From Akkermansiaceae bacterium UBA956 (GTDB lineage Bacteria > Verrucomicrobiota > Verrucomicrobiia > Verrucomicrobiales > Akkermansiaceae), in the NCBI GenBank assembly GCA_002293145.1, contig DBCO01000012.1:1-48343 (forward strand): a stretch of 48,343 nt of DNA, written 5' to 3'. The notes below the pieces were generated by a model, which was given only the letters and a program-made list of their open reading frames with translations, was not told the origin of the DNA and ran no database searches. The position numbers and the translations under genes are program-made. Positions 1-10,364 of this stretch are shown here, one piece after another; the first letter of the stretch is position 1, and each line of letters opens with the position of its first letter.

Positions 1-85
1 CCCGTTTCTCTGGACTGAGCACATTGCGGAGAGTTTCTGACCTGAACATTACTTTCAGTTGCAGCCGTCGGATCCTGCTCAGGGA

Positions 86-478
86 TTATTTTTTCGTCGG
101 CTGTTTGGCTTTTTCCCACGCGATCATGCCGCCCTTGAGCTCCTGTAGTTTTGTGTAACCAGCTTCACGCAGTATAGCGATTGCTCTTGCGCTGCGACCA
201 CCACTGCGGCAATACACTAAAACGGGTTCATCAAGCTTGATCGATTTTTTGACATCTTCCACGAAGGCTTTTGCCTGTAATGGTACCAAGACGGCACCAT
301 CAAGATGACCTTCTTTGTATTCTTCTGCCGTGCGAACATCCAAAATACGCAGCGATTGGTTTTTCGCGATCAATTGGCTCGCCGCAGGAACTTCGATCAA
401 ATGCCCTATAGATTCAGCACTTTTGCATGCTGTTGTGAGGAAGCACCCGAGGGCAGTAAGTAGAAAAAAATATTTCAC
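86..478 (-). CDS. Rhodanese-domain lipoprotein
   Basis: A single rhodanese domain follows a short export signal. The signal has a hydrophobic stretch ending in a lipobox-like LTTAC, so an envelope lipoprotein of about 130 residues is likely. The active-site loop CRSGGR is intact with its cysteine, and the N-terminal LDVRTAEEYKEGHLDGA motif is typical. Such proteins move sulfane sulfur; the partner cannot be told from the sequence. I chose the GTG at 478 (VKYFFLL) because it places the hydrophobic signal at the N terminus. The frame stays open to 547, but that stretch reads as unrelated sequence. The gene is divergent from dnaX with about 110 bases between them. The family call is safe and the start less so. 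Confidence 0.85.
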   Translation of the reverse strand: MKYFFLLTALGCFLTTACKSAESIGHLIEVPAASQLIAKNQSLRILDVRTAEEYKEGHLDGAVLVPLQAKAFVEDVKKSIKLDEPVLVYCRSGGRSARAIAILREAGYTKLQELKGGMIAWEKAKQPTKK

Positions 479-590
479 ATAAATAAAGTAGCCTCGCTTC
501 GTGCCGATGCAACCCGAATCCGCGGAAAAAATCTGCATTCTGTGCATAAATCAAGTTGTCGATCCCCGCGCATGCTTTACAATCCCGCTC

Positions 591-2165
<1,575 letters not shown>

Positions 2166-2180
2166 CCAAACACTACTATC

Positions 2181-2486
2181 ATGAACATTGCCAAATTGAT
2201 GCAACAAGCCCAGAAAATGCAAGCCGGGCTAGCCGCAGCACAAGAAGAACTCGCAAAACGAACCGTCGAAAGCTCCGTCGCCAACGGCAAAGTCACCGTC
2301 ACCGCTACCTGTGCCGGCGATGTTCTCAACATCCGCATCGACCCCTCCGTAGTCGATCCCTCCGACGTCGATTTTCTCCAAGACCTCATCCTCAAAGCAG
2401 TGCAAGAAGCCATCACCCAAGGCCGCGAGATTTCCGCTGCCGAGATGAAAAAACACACCGGTGGCCTCCCCATGCCCGGCATGTAA
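2181..2486 (+). CDS. ybaB: YbaB/EbfC nucleoid-associated protein
   Basis: A 101-residue protein of the YbaB/EbfC family, small dimeric DNA-binding proteins that coat the nucleoid. The N-terminal helix MNIAKLMQQAQKMQAGLAAAQEEL, the central strand region GKVTVTATCAGDVLNIRIDPS and the C-terminal MPGM ending are characteristic, and the length is normal. It lies 15 bases after dnaX and is surely co-transcribed with it; this linkage, often with recR, is widely conserved. No recR follows here. Confidence 0.93.
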   Translation: MNIAKLMQQAQKMQAGLAAAQEELAKRTVESSVANGKVTVTATCAGDVLNIRIDPSVVDPSDVDFLQDLILKAVQEAITQGREISAAEMKKHTGGLPMPGM

Positions 2487-2540
2487 CCGGGGCGAAAGCG
2501 TCTCGCCTTCCAGCCTCTAACATCGCAATTTATCCCACGC

Positions 2541-3614
2541 ATGAAAAAAATCACACTCCTGCGCCTGCTCCTGCTTCTGGCTCTTCATCCTTCGCTCCAA
2601 GCCGAGGAAGAAGCTCCCGTGAACATGCAACACGTGCGCGCCGCCTCCGCGTGGCTCCAAAATGCTGACCCCTCCAAACGCAAGGCCGCCATTAGCACCT
2701 TCCGCACCATGCCAGGCAAGGCGATGACTCACTACCAAACCGCGCTCAAAGCCGCGATCAAGGTCCATCTCGATCGCATCGAGCAAATCGATAAGTCCGA
2801 TAACAAACTCGCCGAGCACGACGACATCGCCCGCCAACTCACCGAGGGTCGCGAGCGCGTCATGCCACTCATCCGCACCGACTACCACAAAGAGGGCAAA
2901 AAAATCAAAATGCTGCGCGATGAAATCGAGGCCCTAACAGAATTTTACGATAAACGCGAAAAGCTCGCCAAGAGTGATGTCACGGCGCTCCTCGCAGCCA
3001 TGAATGCTTCCATCGATGCGGTATGCCAGCTCACCCGCGAGCAGGAAAAACTCGACCCGCAAATGGATACAAAAGAACTCGATGACGAGGAGTTGCGCGA
3101 GCGAGTCATCAAGGACAGCCTTGAGGCCGATCACTTGCAGCAACTCGCAGAGTCATTCGAAAAATCGCGCAAGGAAATCACTGATCTCGCCACCGTCGAA
3201 AAGCACAATGCCGATAACGACAAATGGTGCAACGCCAGCATGAAAACTTTTGCCACCGTGCTCAATCGTGAACGTGTGGTCATGGGACTCCGTCCGTTAC
3301 GCATTGAGGAACGACTCAGCGCCGCAGCCGAGGGACATAGCTCCGATATGGCATCGGGCGGATTTTTTGCCCATGAGTCACCTGTGCCTAACAAAAAAAC
3401 TCCGTGGGATCGCGCGAAGTTGGCTGAATTTGATGGCAATGCCTCCGGCGAAAACATCTTCATGGGCTCCACCGATCCGAACTCTGCCTACGGCGGTTGG
3501 TTTGGCTCCGATGGTCACCGCTTCATCATGTTCTCCGAGGGCCCGAACTGCTGCGGCGTCGGCGTCTCCGGTGTCCACTGGACCTTCATGACCGGCAGCA
3601 AAAACGGCTGGTAA
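2541..3614 (+). CDS. Secreted CAP-domain (SCP/PR1) protein
   Basis: The protein starts with a signal peptide (MKKITLLRLLLLLALHPSLQA, cleavage after QA near residue 22). A long charged helical region rich in Lys, Glu and Leu follows, with coiled-coil character, at about residues 30-230. The C-terminal 120 residues form a CAP domain: LNRERVVMGLRPL, then HSSDMASGGFFAHESP, then ASGENIF and GHRFIMF with the closing NCCGVGVSG. The helical stalk before the CAP domain is longer than in most bacterial family members. Substrate and role are unknown; bacterial CAP proteins are often envelope-associated. A REP-like palindrome follows the stop codon. Confidence 0.82.
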   Translation: MKKITLLRLLLLLALHPSLQAEEEAPVNMQHVRAASAWLQNADPSKRKAAISTFRTMPGKAMTHYQTALKAAIKVHLDRIEQIDKSDNKLAEHDDIARQLTEGRERVMPLIRTDYHKEGKKIKMLRDEIEALTEFYDKREKLAKSDVTALLAAMNASIDAVCQLTREQEKLDPQMDTKELDDEELRERVIKDSLEADHLQQLAESFEKSRKEITDLATVEKHNADNDKWCNASMKTFATVLNRERVVMGLRPLRIEERLSAAAEGHSSDMASGGFFAHESPVPNKKTPWDRAKLAEFDGNASGENIFMGSTDPNSAYGGWFGSDGHRFIMFSEGPNCCGVGVSGVHWTFMTGSKNGW

Positions 3615-3624
3615 AAGGAAAGGA

Positions 3625-3670
3625 GGACAGGCGTCCCGCCTGTCTCGGCAGACGGGCTTCCAGCCTGTCC
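3625..3670. repeat. REP-like imperfect palindrome
   Basis: Arms GGACAGGC (3625-3632) and GCCTGTCC (3663-3670) enclose a second, shorter pairing GCCTGTC/GACGGGC and a 6-nt loop. It lies between the CAP gene and the prenyltransferase gene. A similar piece (GCGTCTCGCCT then TCCAGCCT) follows ybaB at about 2497-2516, so this looks like a dispersed intergenic element. It could also act as a terminator, though no T-run follows. Confidence 0.6.
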
Positions 3671-3707
3671 CCATAAATCAAAGCCTTGCTCTCAAAAATC
3701 ATCCCAC

Positions 3708-4706
3708 ATGCTTTCCCAAAAAATCAAAGCCCTCCTCGCCACCGCCCGCATCGCCAACGTGCCGAGCGTGGTGAGTAATGTTTTTACGGGGATGATGCTC
3801 CTAATATTTTTCGTTAGAGATCCGCCAGAATTGAATCATCGCACAATCTACATAATTCTCGCAGCAGTCTGTCTTTACATCGCAGGAAATTTTCTCAACG
3901 ACTGGCACGACGTAGCATGGGATGAAAAAAATCGTCCCGAGCGAGCGATCCCTAGTGGTCTATTTTCACGAGGCCTTTATCTGGGAATCGCAATTTTACT
4001 CGGAATCATTGGTTTGGGTTATGTCATTGCCATTAGCAAAATGGTAACAACAGTATATGGTCTGATCGCGTTGTGCGTGGTTCTCTACACCGTGTTGCAC
4101 AAAAAACACAGCTACTCGATCTGGATCATGGGCGCGTGTCGGGGCGGTTTGTATGTGCTGGGATTCGCCGCCATGTTTTCAGGTAAGAGTTATATCGAGA
4201 TGAGGGCTGCGGTAGATACTTACTTTAGAGTGCTCATTACCGTTTGGTTTTTCCTGCCTGTGATGGGCTTGGTTTGCTACATTGCCGGAATTTCGCTCTT
4301 GGCGCGTTACGAAACGCGTAGCAGTGAGTTGAGGAAGGACGCTAAGGTGTTTGCTTCGATGTTGTTATTGATGCCGTGTATGACTCACAGTTGCCTGACG
4401 ATTTACTTATCTATTGATCCAAGTATTTCCTCGGGGTATTTGAGCGGGAGACCTTTTGTCATGATGGGAATGATTCCTTTTCTTTTTTATACCTATTGGG
4501 TGATATCTAGCAAAATTTCTGTTGCAAAAAAAGTAGGCCGCTTACTCGCTGGAATTCCACTAGTGGACTCTGTGTTTTTGTTTTGCTTCGTCTTGCTCAT
4601 ATTTGAATCCGGGCAAGGTTTGGAAACGATTTTTTTTATCCCTTTAATTCCCATCCTCTGCTTCCTCTCCGCCCTGCTCCTCCAAAAAATCGCTCCCGCC
4701 ACCTAA
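3708..4706 (+). CDS. UbiA-family prenyltransferase-like membrane protein
   Basis: A polytopic membrane protein of 332 residues with about eight hydrophobic segments. After the second segment it carries NDWHDVAWDEKNRPERAIPSG, the first Asp-rich motif of UbiA-type transferases (NDxxDxxxD followed by RP..G). The second Asp motif of the family is not obvious, so catalysis on a prenyl diphosphate is an inference. The middle of the gene (about 3780-4660) is more AT-rich in its codon choice than its neighbours, whereas the first 20 and last 20 codons match them. galK follows after 9 bases, suggesting co-transcription. The natural acceptor is unknown; family members work on quinones, haem, chlorophyll or cell-wall precursors. 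Confidence 0.75.
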   Translation: MLSQKIKALLATARIANVPSVVSNVFTGMMLLIFFVRDPPELNHRTIYIILAAVCLYIAGNFLNDWHDVAWDEKNRPERAIPSGLFSRGLYLGIAILLGIIGLGYVIAISKMVTTVYGLIALCVVLYTVLHKKHSYSIWIMGACRGGLYVLGFAAMFSGKSYIEMRAAVDTYFRVLITVWFFLPVMGLVCYIAGISLLARYETRSSELRKDAKVFASMLLLMPCMTHSCLTIYLSIDPSISSGYLSGRPFVMMGMIPFLFYTYWVISSKISVAKKVGRLLAGIPLVDSVFLFCFVLLIFESGQGLETIFFIPLIPILCFLSALLLQKIAPAT

Positions 4707-4715
4707 TAACTTTCT

Positions 4716-5873
4716 ATGCCGCACACCCTCACCACTCTTGTTTCCCAAGCATCTGCCGGACTTGGCTGCACTCCTGATGTCATCGCCGCCGCTCCTGGCC
4801 GCGTCAATTTGATCGGCGAACACATCGACTACTGCGATGGCTTTGTGATGCCCTTTGCTCTTGATCGCAACATCGTCATAGCCGCGAAACGCACGAACTC
4901 CGAAACCGCTACGCTGCGTAGTGCCGGAATGCCTACCGCAACCATTTCTTTAGCCGCGCCACAAGTCATTGGCGAGCCAACATGGACCAACTACCTGCGC
5001 GGTGTGATCGATGGATTTCAAAAACTCGGCTACACGATCCCTGGCTTCGATGCCTACATCGTATCTTCCGTACCCGGAGGTGCCGGACTTTCTTCTTCCG
5101 CTGCTCTCGAATGTGCCACTGCCACTTTGCTCGAAGGCTTGCTTGGAGTTGCTCTAACGAAAAAACAAAAGGCGTTGCTTTGCCAAAAAGCCGAGCACAA
5201 TTTCGCGCACGTACCTTGCGGCATCATGGATCAATTTGCGTCCACCTTCGGCGAAGAAAATCGCTTGGTGATGATCGATTGCCAAACGGGCGAGCCAACA
5301 ATGGTGCCTTTTGAAAATCCTGATCTCGCGGTGATCATCGCCAACACCAATGTGCATCACCAACTCTCCGATGGCGGCTACGCCATTCGCCGCAAGCACA
5401 CCGAAGATGGTCTCTCGATCATCGGCAAGGCCTCATGGCGTGATGTGAGCATGAGCGATGTCGAAGAGAAATGGGATATGTTAGGCGATCCAGTCAATCG
5501 ACGTTCGCGACACGTGGTGGGAGAAATTGCCCGCACCCAGGAGGCCGCAGCTGCTCTCGCAGCCAGTGATTTCGCGCGTCTAGGCACCTTGATGTATGCC
5601 TCGCACGATTCCTTGCGCGATGATTTTGAGGTTTCCTGCGCCGAACTCGATCTGATGGTTCACATCGCTACCGAAATTGGTACCGCAGGGGGAGTCATCG
5701 GGGCGCGCATGACTGGCGGCGGCTTCGGCGGCTCCACCGTGACCTTGTGCGAGTCCGCCCAAGCCGAATCAATCATGGCGACGATGCGTCAACGCTACGA
5801 AACCGAAACGCAGATTGTTCCTCAAATTTTCTGCTCTCGCCCCTCACGCGGCGCACATTTGGTAAATGTATGA
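4716..5873 (+). CDS. galK: Galactokinase
   Basis: A GHMP-family sugar kinase of 385 residues, the normal length, that phosphorylates galactose at C1 in the Leloir pathway. The galactokinase signature GRVNLIGEHIDYCDGFVMP sits near residues 28-46, the ATP-binding loop PGGAGLSSSAALE near 117-129, and the C-terminal motif MTGGGFGGS near 333-341. No galT, galE or sugar transporter lies nearby. The only close neighbour is the UbiA-like gene, 9 bases upstream, an unusual pairing. The start ATG at 4716 gives the expected N-terminal length. Confidence 0.95.
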   Translation: MPHTLTTLVSQASAGLGCTPDVIAAAPGRVNLIGEHIDYCDGFVMPFALDRNIVIAAKRTNSETATLRSAGMPTATISLAAPQVIGEPTWTNYLRGVIDGFQKLGYTIPGFDAYIVSSVPGGAGLSSSAALECATATLLEGLLGVALTKKQKALLCQKAEHNFAHVPCGIMDQFASTFGEENRLVMIDCQTGEPTMVPFENPDLAVIIANTNVHHQLSDGGYAIRRKHTEDGLSIIGKASWRDVSMSDVEEKWDMLGDPVNRRSRHVVGEIARTQEAAAALAASDFARLGTLMYASHDSLRDDFEVSCAELDLMVHIATEIGTAGGVIGARMTGGGFGGSTVTLCESAQAESIMATMRQRYETETQIVPQIFCSRPSRGAHLVNV

Positions 5874-5883
5874 GGTTAGAGAA

Positions 5884-5944
5884 AAGACGCAGAGACATCA
5901 GTGTTAAGAGTTAAGAGTTACGAGTTGAAAAAACTTTGCGTCTT
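5884..5944. repeat. Small inverted repeat with heptamer tandem core
   Basis: Arms AAGACGCAGAG (5884-5894) and CTTTGCGTCTT (5934-5944) pair over 11 positions with one G.T. Between them lies a 7-nt tandem repeat, GTTAAGA twice then GTTACGA (5903-5923). The downstream sequence (CGCGCCTTTGCGCCCTTTGCG) belongs to a type of intergenic element often mistaken for coding sequence. It fills the gap between galK and the HD exonuclease. Confidence 0.55.
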
Positions 5945-6052
5945 CGCGCCTTTGCGCCCTTTGCGTTTAATCTACCCCTCTACCTCACACGAATTTCCCA
6001 ATCCTACGATTTTTTTCTTTCCCTCCCAATAGAAAAATTTGATGATAAGCCT

Positions 6053-7159
6053 ATGGAATTGGCGAGCATTGCACAACTCAAGGAGATGGCCGGGGATAGC
6101 CCGATGTATGCGGATGTGGACGTGCAGTTGCAGTCACGCCAATCAAAAATGACGCGTACCAATAAGCCCTACCTTGAGCTGGGCTTCGCGGATTCGACCG
6201 GAAATTTTTCGCTCAAACTCTGGGAAGATCGTCCACTTTTTTCGGTGGCACAAGGTTGGCCCGATGGGGTGATGATTCGCGTTTCGGGGAAATGGACGCA
6301 GAATCAGTATGGCCTCGATGGCAATGATCTCAGTGCCCGGGTGCTCAATCAGCAAGAGCGTGAATTGTTTCTCACCGGCGATCCCGATCTGCAGGCGAAG
6401 CAGCAGATCGATTGGCAAACGATCACATCACTGTGTTCCTCGATCCATGACCCGCGACTGCAACGTCTCACCGCGCGTTTTTTTGACAAGTTCGGCGAAA
6501 TGTTTCGTCGCACCGCAGCGGCCCGCCGCAATCATCATGCACGCCGTGGTGGACTGGTCGAACACGTCGCCCAAATGATGCGTTCCGCCGATGCGCTGTG
6601 CCACGTGTATGCCGATTGGAATCGCGATCTGTTGCTCGTAGGAGTTTTGTTTCACGACTGTGGAAAGCTTTGGGAGAACTCCTACCCACGTGATGGCTTC
6701 GCCCAAATTCATAGCCTGCGTGGCGAAATGTTAGGCCACATCCCCATCGGCATCGAGTGTGTCAATAAACTGTGGTCGGACATGATCGAGGAAGAAGCTA
6801 CTACGGATTGGTTGATCCTTGAACCGCGTTCAGAAGATGTGCGCTTGCATTTGCTGCACTTGATCGCCAGCCATCACGGGCAATACGAATTCGGATCGCC
6901 GACATTGCCGCGCACCCCCGAGGCCTTCGCGCTGCACTTCATCGACAACATCGATGCCAAGATGGAAATGCTCAAAGACGCCTACCGCAACGCTAACGAG
7001 ATCGCCCCGCAGATCTACGAAAAAGTCTTCCCGCTCCCTGCCAACCTCGTCACACCACTGAGTAGCTTTTTTGTTGCCGAAGCTGATTTTGAAATCACCG
7101 AGCAAGATGCTGATGAGGTGGAAAATGATCAGAATCAGACGAACGGAGAAAACGAATAA
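6053..7159 (+). CDS. YhaM-like OB-fold/HD-domain 3'-5' exoribonuclease
   Basis: An N-terminal OB fold (YLELGFADSTGNFSLKLWE near residues 45-63) is followed by an HD phosphohydrolase domain with LVEHV, the metal-binding HDCGK, the SHHG pair and the closing FIDNIDAK. This order and length (368 residues) match YhaM/CBF1-type 3'-5' exonucleases, which trim RNA and single-stranded DNA. The ATG at 6053 (MELASIAQLKEM) was chosen because upstream in-frame codons read through the repeat at 5884-5944. The acidic C-terminal tail is unremarkable. The FG-GAP protein gene begins a few bases after the stop. Confidence 0.88.
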   Translation: MELASIAQLKEMAGDSPMYADVDVQLQSRQSKMTRTNKPYLELGFADSTGNFSLKLWEDRPLFSVAQGWPDGVMIRVSGKWTQNQYGLDGNDLSARVLNQQERELFLTGDPDLQAKQQIDWQTITSLCSSIHDPRLQRLTARFFDKFGEMFRRTAAARRNHHARRGGLVEHVAQMMRSADALCHVYADWNRDLLLVGVLFHDCGKLWENSYPRDGFAQIHSLRGEMLGHIPIGIECVNKLWSDMIEEEATTDWLILEPRSEDVRLHLLHLIASHHGQYEFGSPTLPRTPEAFALHFIDNIDAKMEMLKDAYRNANEIAPQIYEKVFPLPANLVTPLSSFFVAEADFEITEQDADEVENDQNQTNGENE

Positions 7160-7164
7160 ATTTG

Positions 7165-8484
7165 ATGAAAAAACTCTTCTTTTTCTTAAGCTGCATGTTG
7201 TATGCAGATGTACCGAAAACTCCTCCCATCGGCACAGCTTTGCCAGGTACGGTGATAGAGCAAACGATTGGTGGAGATGACGGTGGCGACTTCATTGATC
7301 CGAATCTGCAAAATCGAGACATCGTGGGAGTTGCCGATTTTGATGATGATGGCGACGTGGACGTGATCCGCTTTTCGCCTTCTTTGCAGAAATTGGAAAT
7401 CTTTCGAAATGATGGGAAAGGCAATTTTACAGCGGGACAAAAATTGCCCTCGCTCATTCCTAAATATTTGCGCAAGGCGGGCATGAAAATGTTCGACGTT
7501 CTATTTGCGGACTTCAATGCCGATGGACGCATGGATCTTTTGTTAGGCGTGAGCATGACTGCGAAGAGTGGCAGAGTTTTCTCGACGCATGTGATTGCAA
7601 AGAATACGGGTAATGCTCGTTTTCGCACGTCACCATTGAACAAATCTTCACTTGGGAAGCATGATGTGAATCAGGTGATTCAGTTCGCAGATTGGGATGA
7701 TGATGGTGACTTGGATGTCTTTTACGCAGGCCATTGGCGGATGAATCGGAAGGGTGTTTTGGTAAATCGAGAGCGGTCATTTCATTCGCTAGTTCAAGTT
7801 CCAGATGCTTTGGGTAGTCCAACGACATTGGTTAGCAACTATCGATTCGGGGATCTCAATGGCGATGGTTTGCTGGATTGCTTATCGGGTATGGTAGAAT
7901 ATGTTTCTCCACAATCACTAGATGAACCTCTAGGCTCGACAAATATGCGCTTGTATTTCGGCCTTTCAAAAAGTGATGAGCGTATGCCGTGGAGTGATTT
8001 TGTTACTCTGCCGATCAACCAATTTTTCACTGATGCGCTGGGGAATCCCACGACAGGTTATGGCCACGCGCTTTTTGATGTTGACCTAGACGGTGATCTT
8101 GATGTGCTCGTGCATACGTCCGATGGCGCAGATGAAATTGGAAACCCTGGATATCATACAAAAGTGTTGTTGAATCAAGGGCGCATCAATCAAGATCCGT
8201 CAAATTGGCCGAGCTTGCGGTTAGAATCGACTGAAGTGATGCGGCAATTTGTAACAGATTACAATGGTGATGGGATCATCGATCTTTGTGGCTTAGACTC
8301 ATTTCTTAGCCCCAGCGCGAGTGGTCCTATTTTGCACGAGGGCCATGGCTTTTTGGGTGATTTAAATTTGTATAGCGTGACGATTCTCGCGATGACTGAC
8401 ATTGATGGCGATCGCGATGCAGACATTCTCTATCGCAACAGCAATGATGGATCGCTGTATTGGGTGAAGAATCCGATTCGATGA
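7165..8484 (+). CDS. Secreted FG-GAP/VCBS repeat protein
   Basis: A short signal peptide (MKKLFFFLSCMLYA) precedes about seven calcium-binding DxDxDG-type loops: DFDDDGDVD, DFNADGRMD, DWDDDGDLD, DLNGDGLLD, DVDLDGDLD, DYNGDGIID and DIDGDRDAD. Their spacing suits a seven-bladed beta-propeller of the FG-GAP/VCBS kind. Such proteins are exported and bind calcium and often glycans or other surfaces; no catalytic motif is visible. The gene is convergent with mnmA, 27 bases away. Confidence 0.85.
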   Translation: MKKLFFFLSCMLYADVPKTPPIGTALPGTVIEQTIGGDDGGDFIDPNLQNRDIVGVADFDDDGDVDVIRFSPSLQKLEIFRNDGKGNFTAGQKLPSLIPKYLRKAGMKMFDVLFADFNADGRMDLLLGVSMTAKSGRVFSTHVIAKNTGNARFRTSPLNKSSLGKHDVNQVIQFADWDDDGDLDVFYAGHWRMNRKGVLVNRERSFHSLVQVPDALGSPTTLVSNYRFGDLNGDGLLDCLSGMVEYVSPQSLDEPLGSTNMRLYFGLSKSDERMPWSDFVTLPINQFFTDALGNPTTGYGHALFDVDLDGDLDVLVHTSDGADEIGNPGYHTKVLLNQGRINQDPSNWPSLRLESTEVMRQFVTDYNGDGIIDLCGLDSFLSPSASGPILHEGHGFLGDLNLYSVTILAMTDIDGDRDADILYRNSNDGSLYWVKNPIR

Positions 8485-8511
8485 AGAAGCGGACTGAAGA
8501 GCCATACTATG

Positions 8512-9591
8512 CTAACCAATTTCCTCAAACACACCACCGCCTAGCAGGTGGCCGCTGTTGTAGAAGGCGCAGATTTGGCCGGCAGAAACGGCGCGTTGGG
8601 GGCGTTGGAAGACGACGCGCACTTTGCCGTCGGCGAGCGCGGTGACTTGGCAGGGTTCGGCTTTGGCGCGGTAGCGAGGTTGTGCTTCCATCATCGTGGT
8701 GCCGGTGACGGGTTGGTGAATCCAGTTGATGGAGCCCACGGTGCAGTCGGTGGCGTAGAGCCCTGGTGAGTCGGCTTGATCCCAGCCAACGACGAGTTGG
8801 TTTTTGGCGAGATCTTTGGCGACAACAACGTAGGCCATGCCTTCGCGAGGGGAGGCGACGCCGTGCCCTTTGCGCTGGCCGAGGGTGTAGAGATGGAGTC
8901 CTTGGTGGCGGCCCAATTTTTTGCCGTTGGTATCGACGATGTCGCCGGGATGATCGGGAACGTAGTGTCGGAGGAAGTCGCTCATTTTTACGGCACCGAT
9001 GAAGCAGATGCCTTGGCTGTCTTTTTTGCCAGCGACGGGAAGTGCAAGGCGTTCTGCGACGGCACGGACTTCCGGTTTGAGCATTTCGCCTGCGGGAAAA
9101 AGGGCGTGGCGGACCTGAAATTGGGTCATGAGCGAGAGGAAATAGCTCTGGTCTTTGTTCGGATCGGCTCCGCGCAGGATGGCGGCGGATCCATCGCTGA
9201 GGATGCGGCGTCGCGCATAGTGACCGGTGCCAACATGCTCAAAACCTTGGCTGAGTGCGTAGTCGAGGAACACGCCGAATTTCATTTCGCGATTGCACCA
9301 GACATCAGGATTGGGCGTGATGCCGCTGCGGTAGCCTTCGATGAGGTAGTCGACGATGCGTTCACGGTAGGCATCGATGAGGTCGATGACCCGAAACTCG
9401 ATGCCGAGGTGTTTTGCGACCGCGTGAGCGTCTTCCACGTCTTGCTCCCAGGGGCAATCCCCGGGAATGCCCTCAGAGTTGATCCAGTTTTTCATGTAGC
9501 CACCGACGACTTCGTGGCCTTGTTCGAGCAATAAGGCTGCGGCGACGGCGCTGTCAACACCTCCAGACAATCCGACGAGTACGCGAGCCAT
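8512..9591 (-). CDS. mnmA: tRNA-specific 2-thiouridylase MnmA
   Basis: This ATP-pyrophosphatase thiolates U34 of tRNAs for Lys, Glu and Gln. The PP-loop SGGVDS is at residues 9-14, the catalytic cysteine lies in WCNREMKFG (Cys99) and the second in GICFIG (Cys196); both are present. The length of 359 residues is normal. The gene stands alone on the minus strand, with the roadblock-like gene 14 bases upstream in the same direction, so it may share its transcript. Confidence 0.96.
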   Translation of the reverse strand: MARVLVGLSGGVDSAVAAALLLEQGHEVVGGYMKNWINSEGIPGDCPWEQDVEDAHAVAKHLGIEFRVIDLIDAYRERIVDYLIEGYRSGITPNPDVWCNREMKFGVFLDYALSQGFEHVGTGHYARRRILSDGSAAILRGADPNKDQSYFLSLMTQFQVRHALFPAGEMLKPEVRAVAERLALPVAGKKDSQGICFIGAVKMSDFLRHYVPDHPGDIVDTNGKKLGRHQGLHLYTLGQRKGHGVASPREGMAYVVVAKDLAKNQLVVGWDQADSPGLYATDCTVGSINWIHQPVTGTTMMEAQPRYRAKAEPCQVTALADGKVRVVFQRPQRAVSAGQICAFYNSGHLLGGGVFEEIG

Positions 9592-9605
9592 GAAAGAGTA
9601 ATGCT

Positions 9606-10364
9606 TTAGTGTTGCGGCGGAGCGACGGCGCTTTTTAGAGCCTGAATGATGTGGATGATCGCCTCGGAACTGAGTGCTTTTTCAACGAGTAACCCTAATA
9701 CTATGCGGCCGTATGCGGTATCGACGGGGATGACTTCGAGCATGTTCGTGGAGCCGACCTTGACGTGAACATTGCCGAGTCCGCCGTTGGATTTCTTTCT
9801 AGCCATGGCGAGGCTGCGTGCAATGAAGTGGAGACGACTGTGATCTGATTCGTCGAAAATGATAGAGCCTTCTTTATCGAGAATGAATACGCCTTTTGCG
9901 CGGAATTGGGCATGGAGTTCGTCGCGGAAACGAGATACTCGCTCGATAAATGGTCCGAGCGCATTGAAGGGTGCCGATGGAGGCTCAGCAATGGGTGGTT
10001 GAGGGGCTTGTGTCGTAGGGGCGCGCTGCAGCGGGGGTAACGGTCCAGCGCGAGTTGGCCAAACTTCTGCAGGCTGAGCGGGATTGGTAGTGGCGGGAAT
10101 ATGCTGCGCGTGCAAGGCTGCCTCGGCAATGCGTTCTTGCATAGATTTGTCCTCACTCCGCGGTGTGAGGACAATTGTTTCCGCTGCTGTAGGTGGAGCG
10201 GGCGTGGGGACAGGGCTTGGTCCAAGTCCTGCATATCCGACGAAGTCGCCACCGAAACCGGTATCCTCTGGCGTCTCCGGAGCTTTCGCTGGAGCGAACA
10301 TGAGGGCCTCAGCAAGCCGCATCATTTCGCTGGGATCTACCCATGGATGCACGGGGTCCATCAT
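9606..10364 (-). CDS. Protein of unknown function, possible roadblock/LC7-like C-terminal domain
   Basis: A 252-residue protein with two parts. Residues 1-130 are Pro/Ala/Thr-rich, low in complexity and probably disordered. Residues 135-250 look folded: a helix (FIERVSRFRDELHAQF), then GVFILDKEGSIIFDES, a helix with RSLAMARKKS, a strand with NMLEVIPVDTAYGRIVLGLLVEKAL and a final helix. That order resembles roadblock/LC7 domains, regulators of small GTPases and of polarity systems, but the match is by eye only. Its ATG overlaps the stop of the upstream parA-type gene (ATGA), so the two are translationally coupled and probably act together. Confidence 0.55.
   Translation of the reverse strand: MMDPVHPWVDPSEMMRLAEALMFAPAKAPETPEDTGFGGDFVGYAGLGPSPVPTPAPPTAAETIVLTPRSEDKSMQERIAEAALHAQHIPATTNPAQPAEVWPTRAGPLPPLQRAPTTQAPQPPIAEPPSAPFNALGPFIERVSRFRDELHAQFRAKGVFILDKEGSIIFDESDHSRLHFIARSLAMARKKSNGGLGNVHVKVGSTNMLEVIPVDTAYGRIVLGLLVEKALSSEAIIHIIQALKSAVAPPQH

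Noticed and set aside
5936..6052. 39-codon N-terminal extension of the YhaM-like protein
   Set aside because: The codons (MRLRAFAPFAFN) are read from an intergenic repeat element; the OB-fold protein starts naturally at 6053.
8776..9534. 252-residue plus-strand frame opposite mnmA
   Set aside because: Antisense to a complete mnmA; the composition reflects the reverse of mnmA codons.
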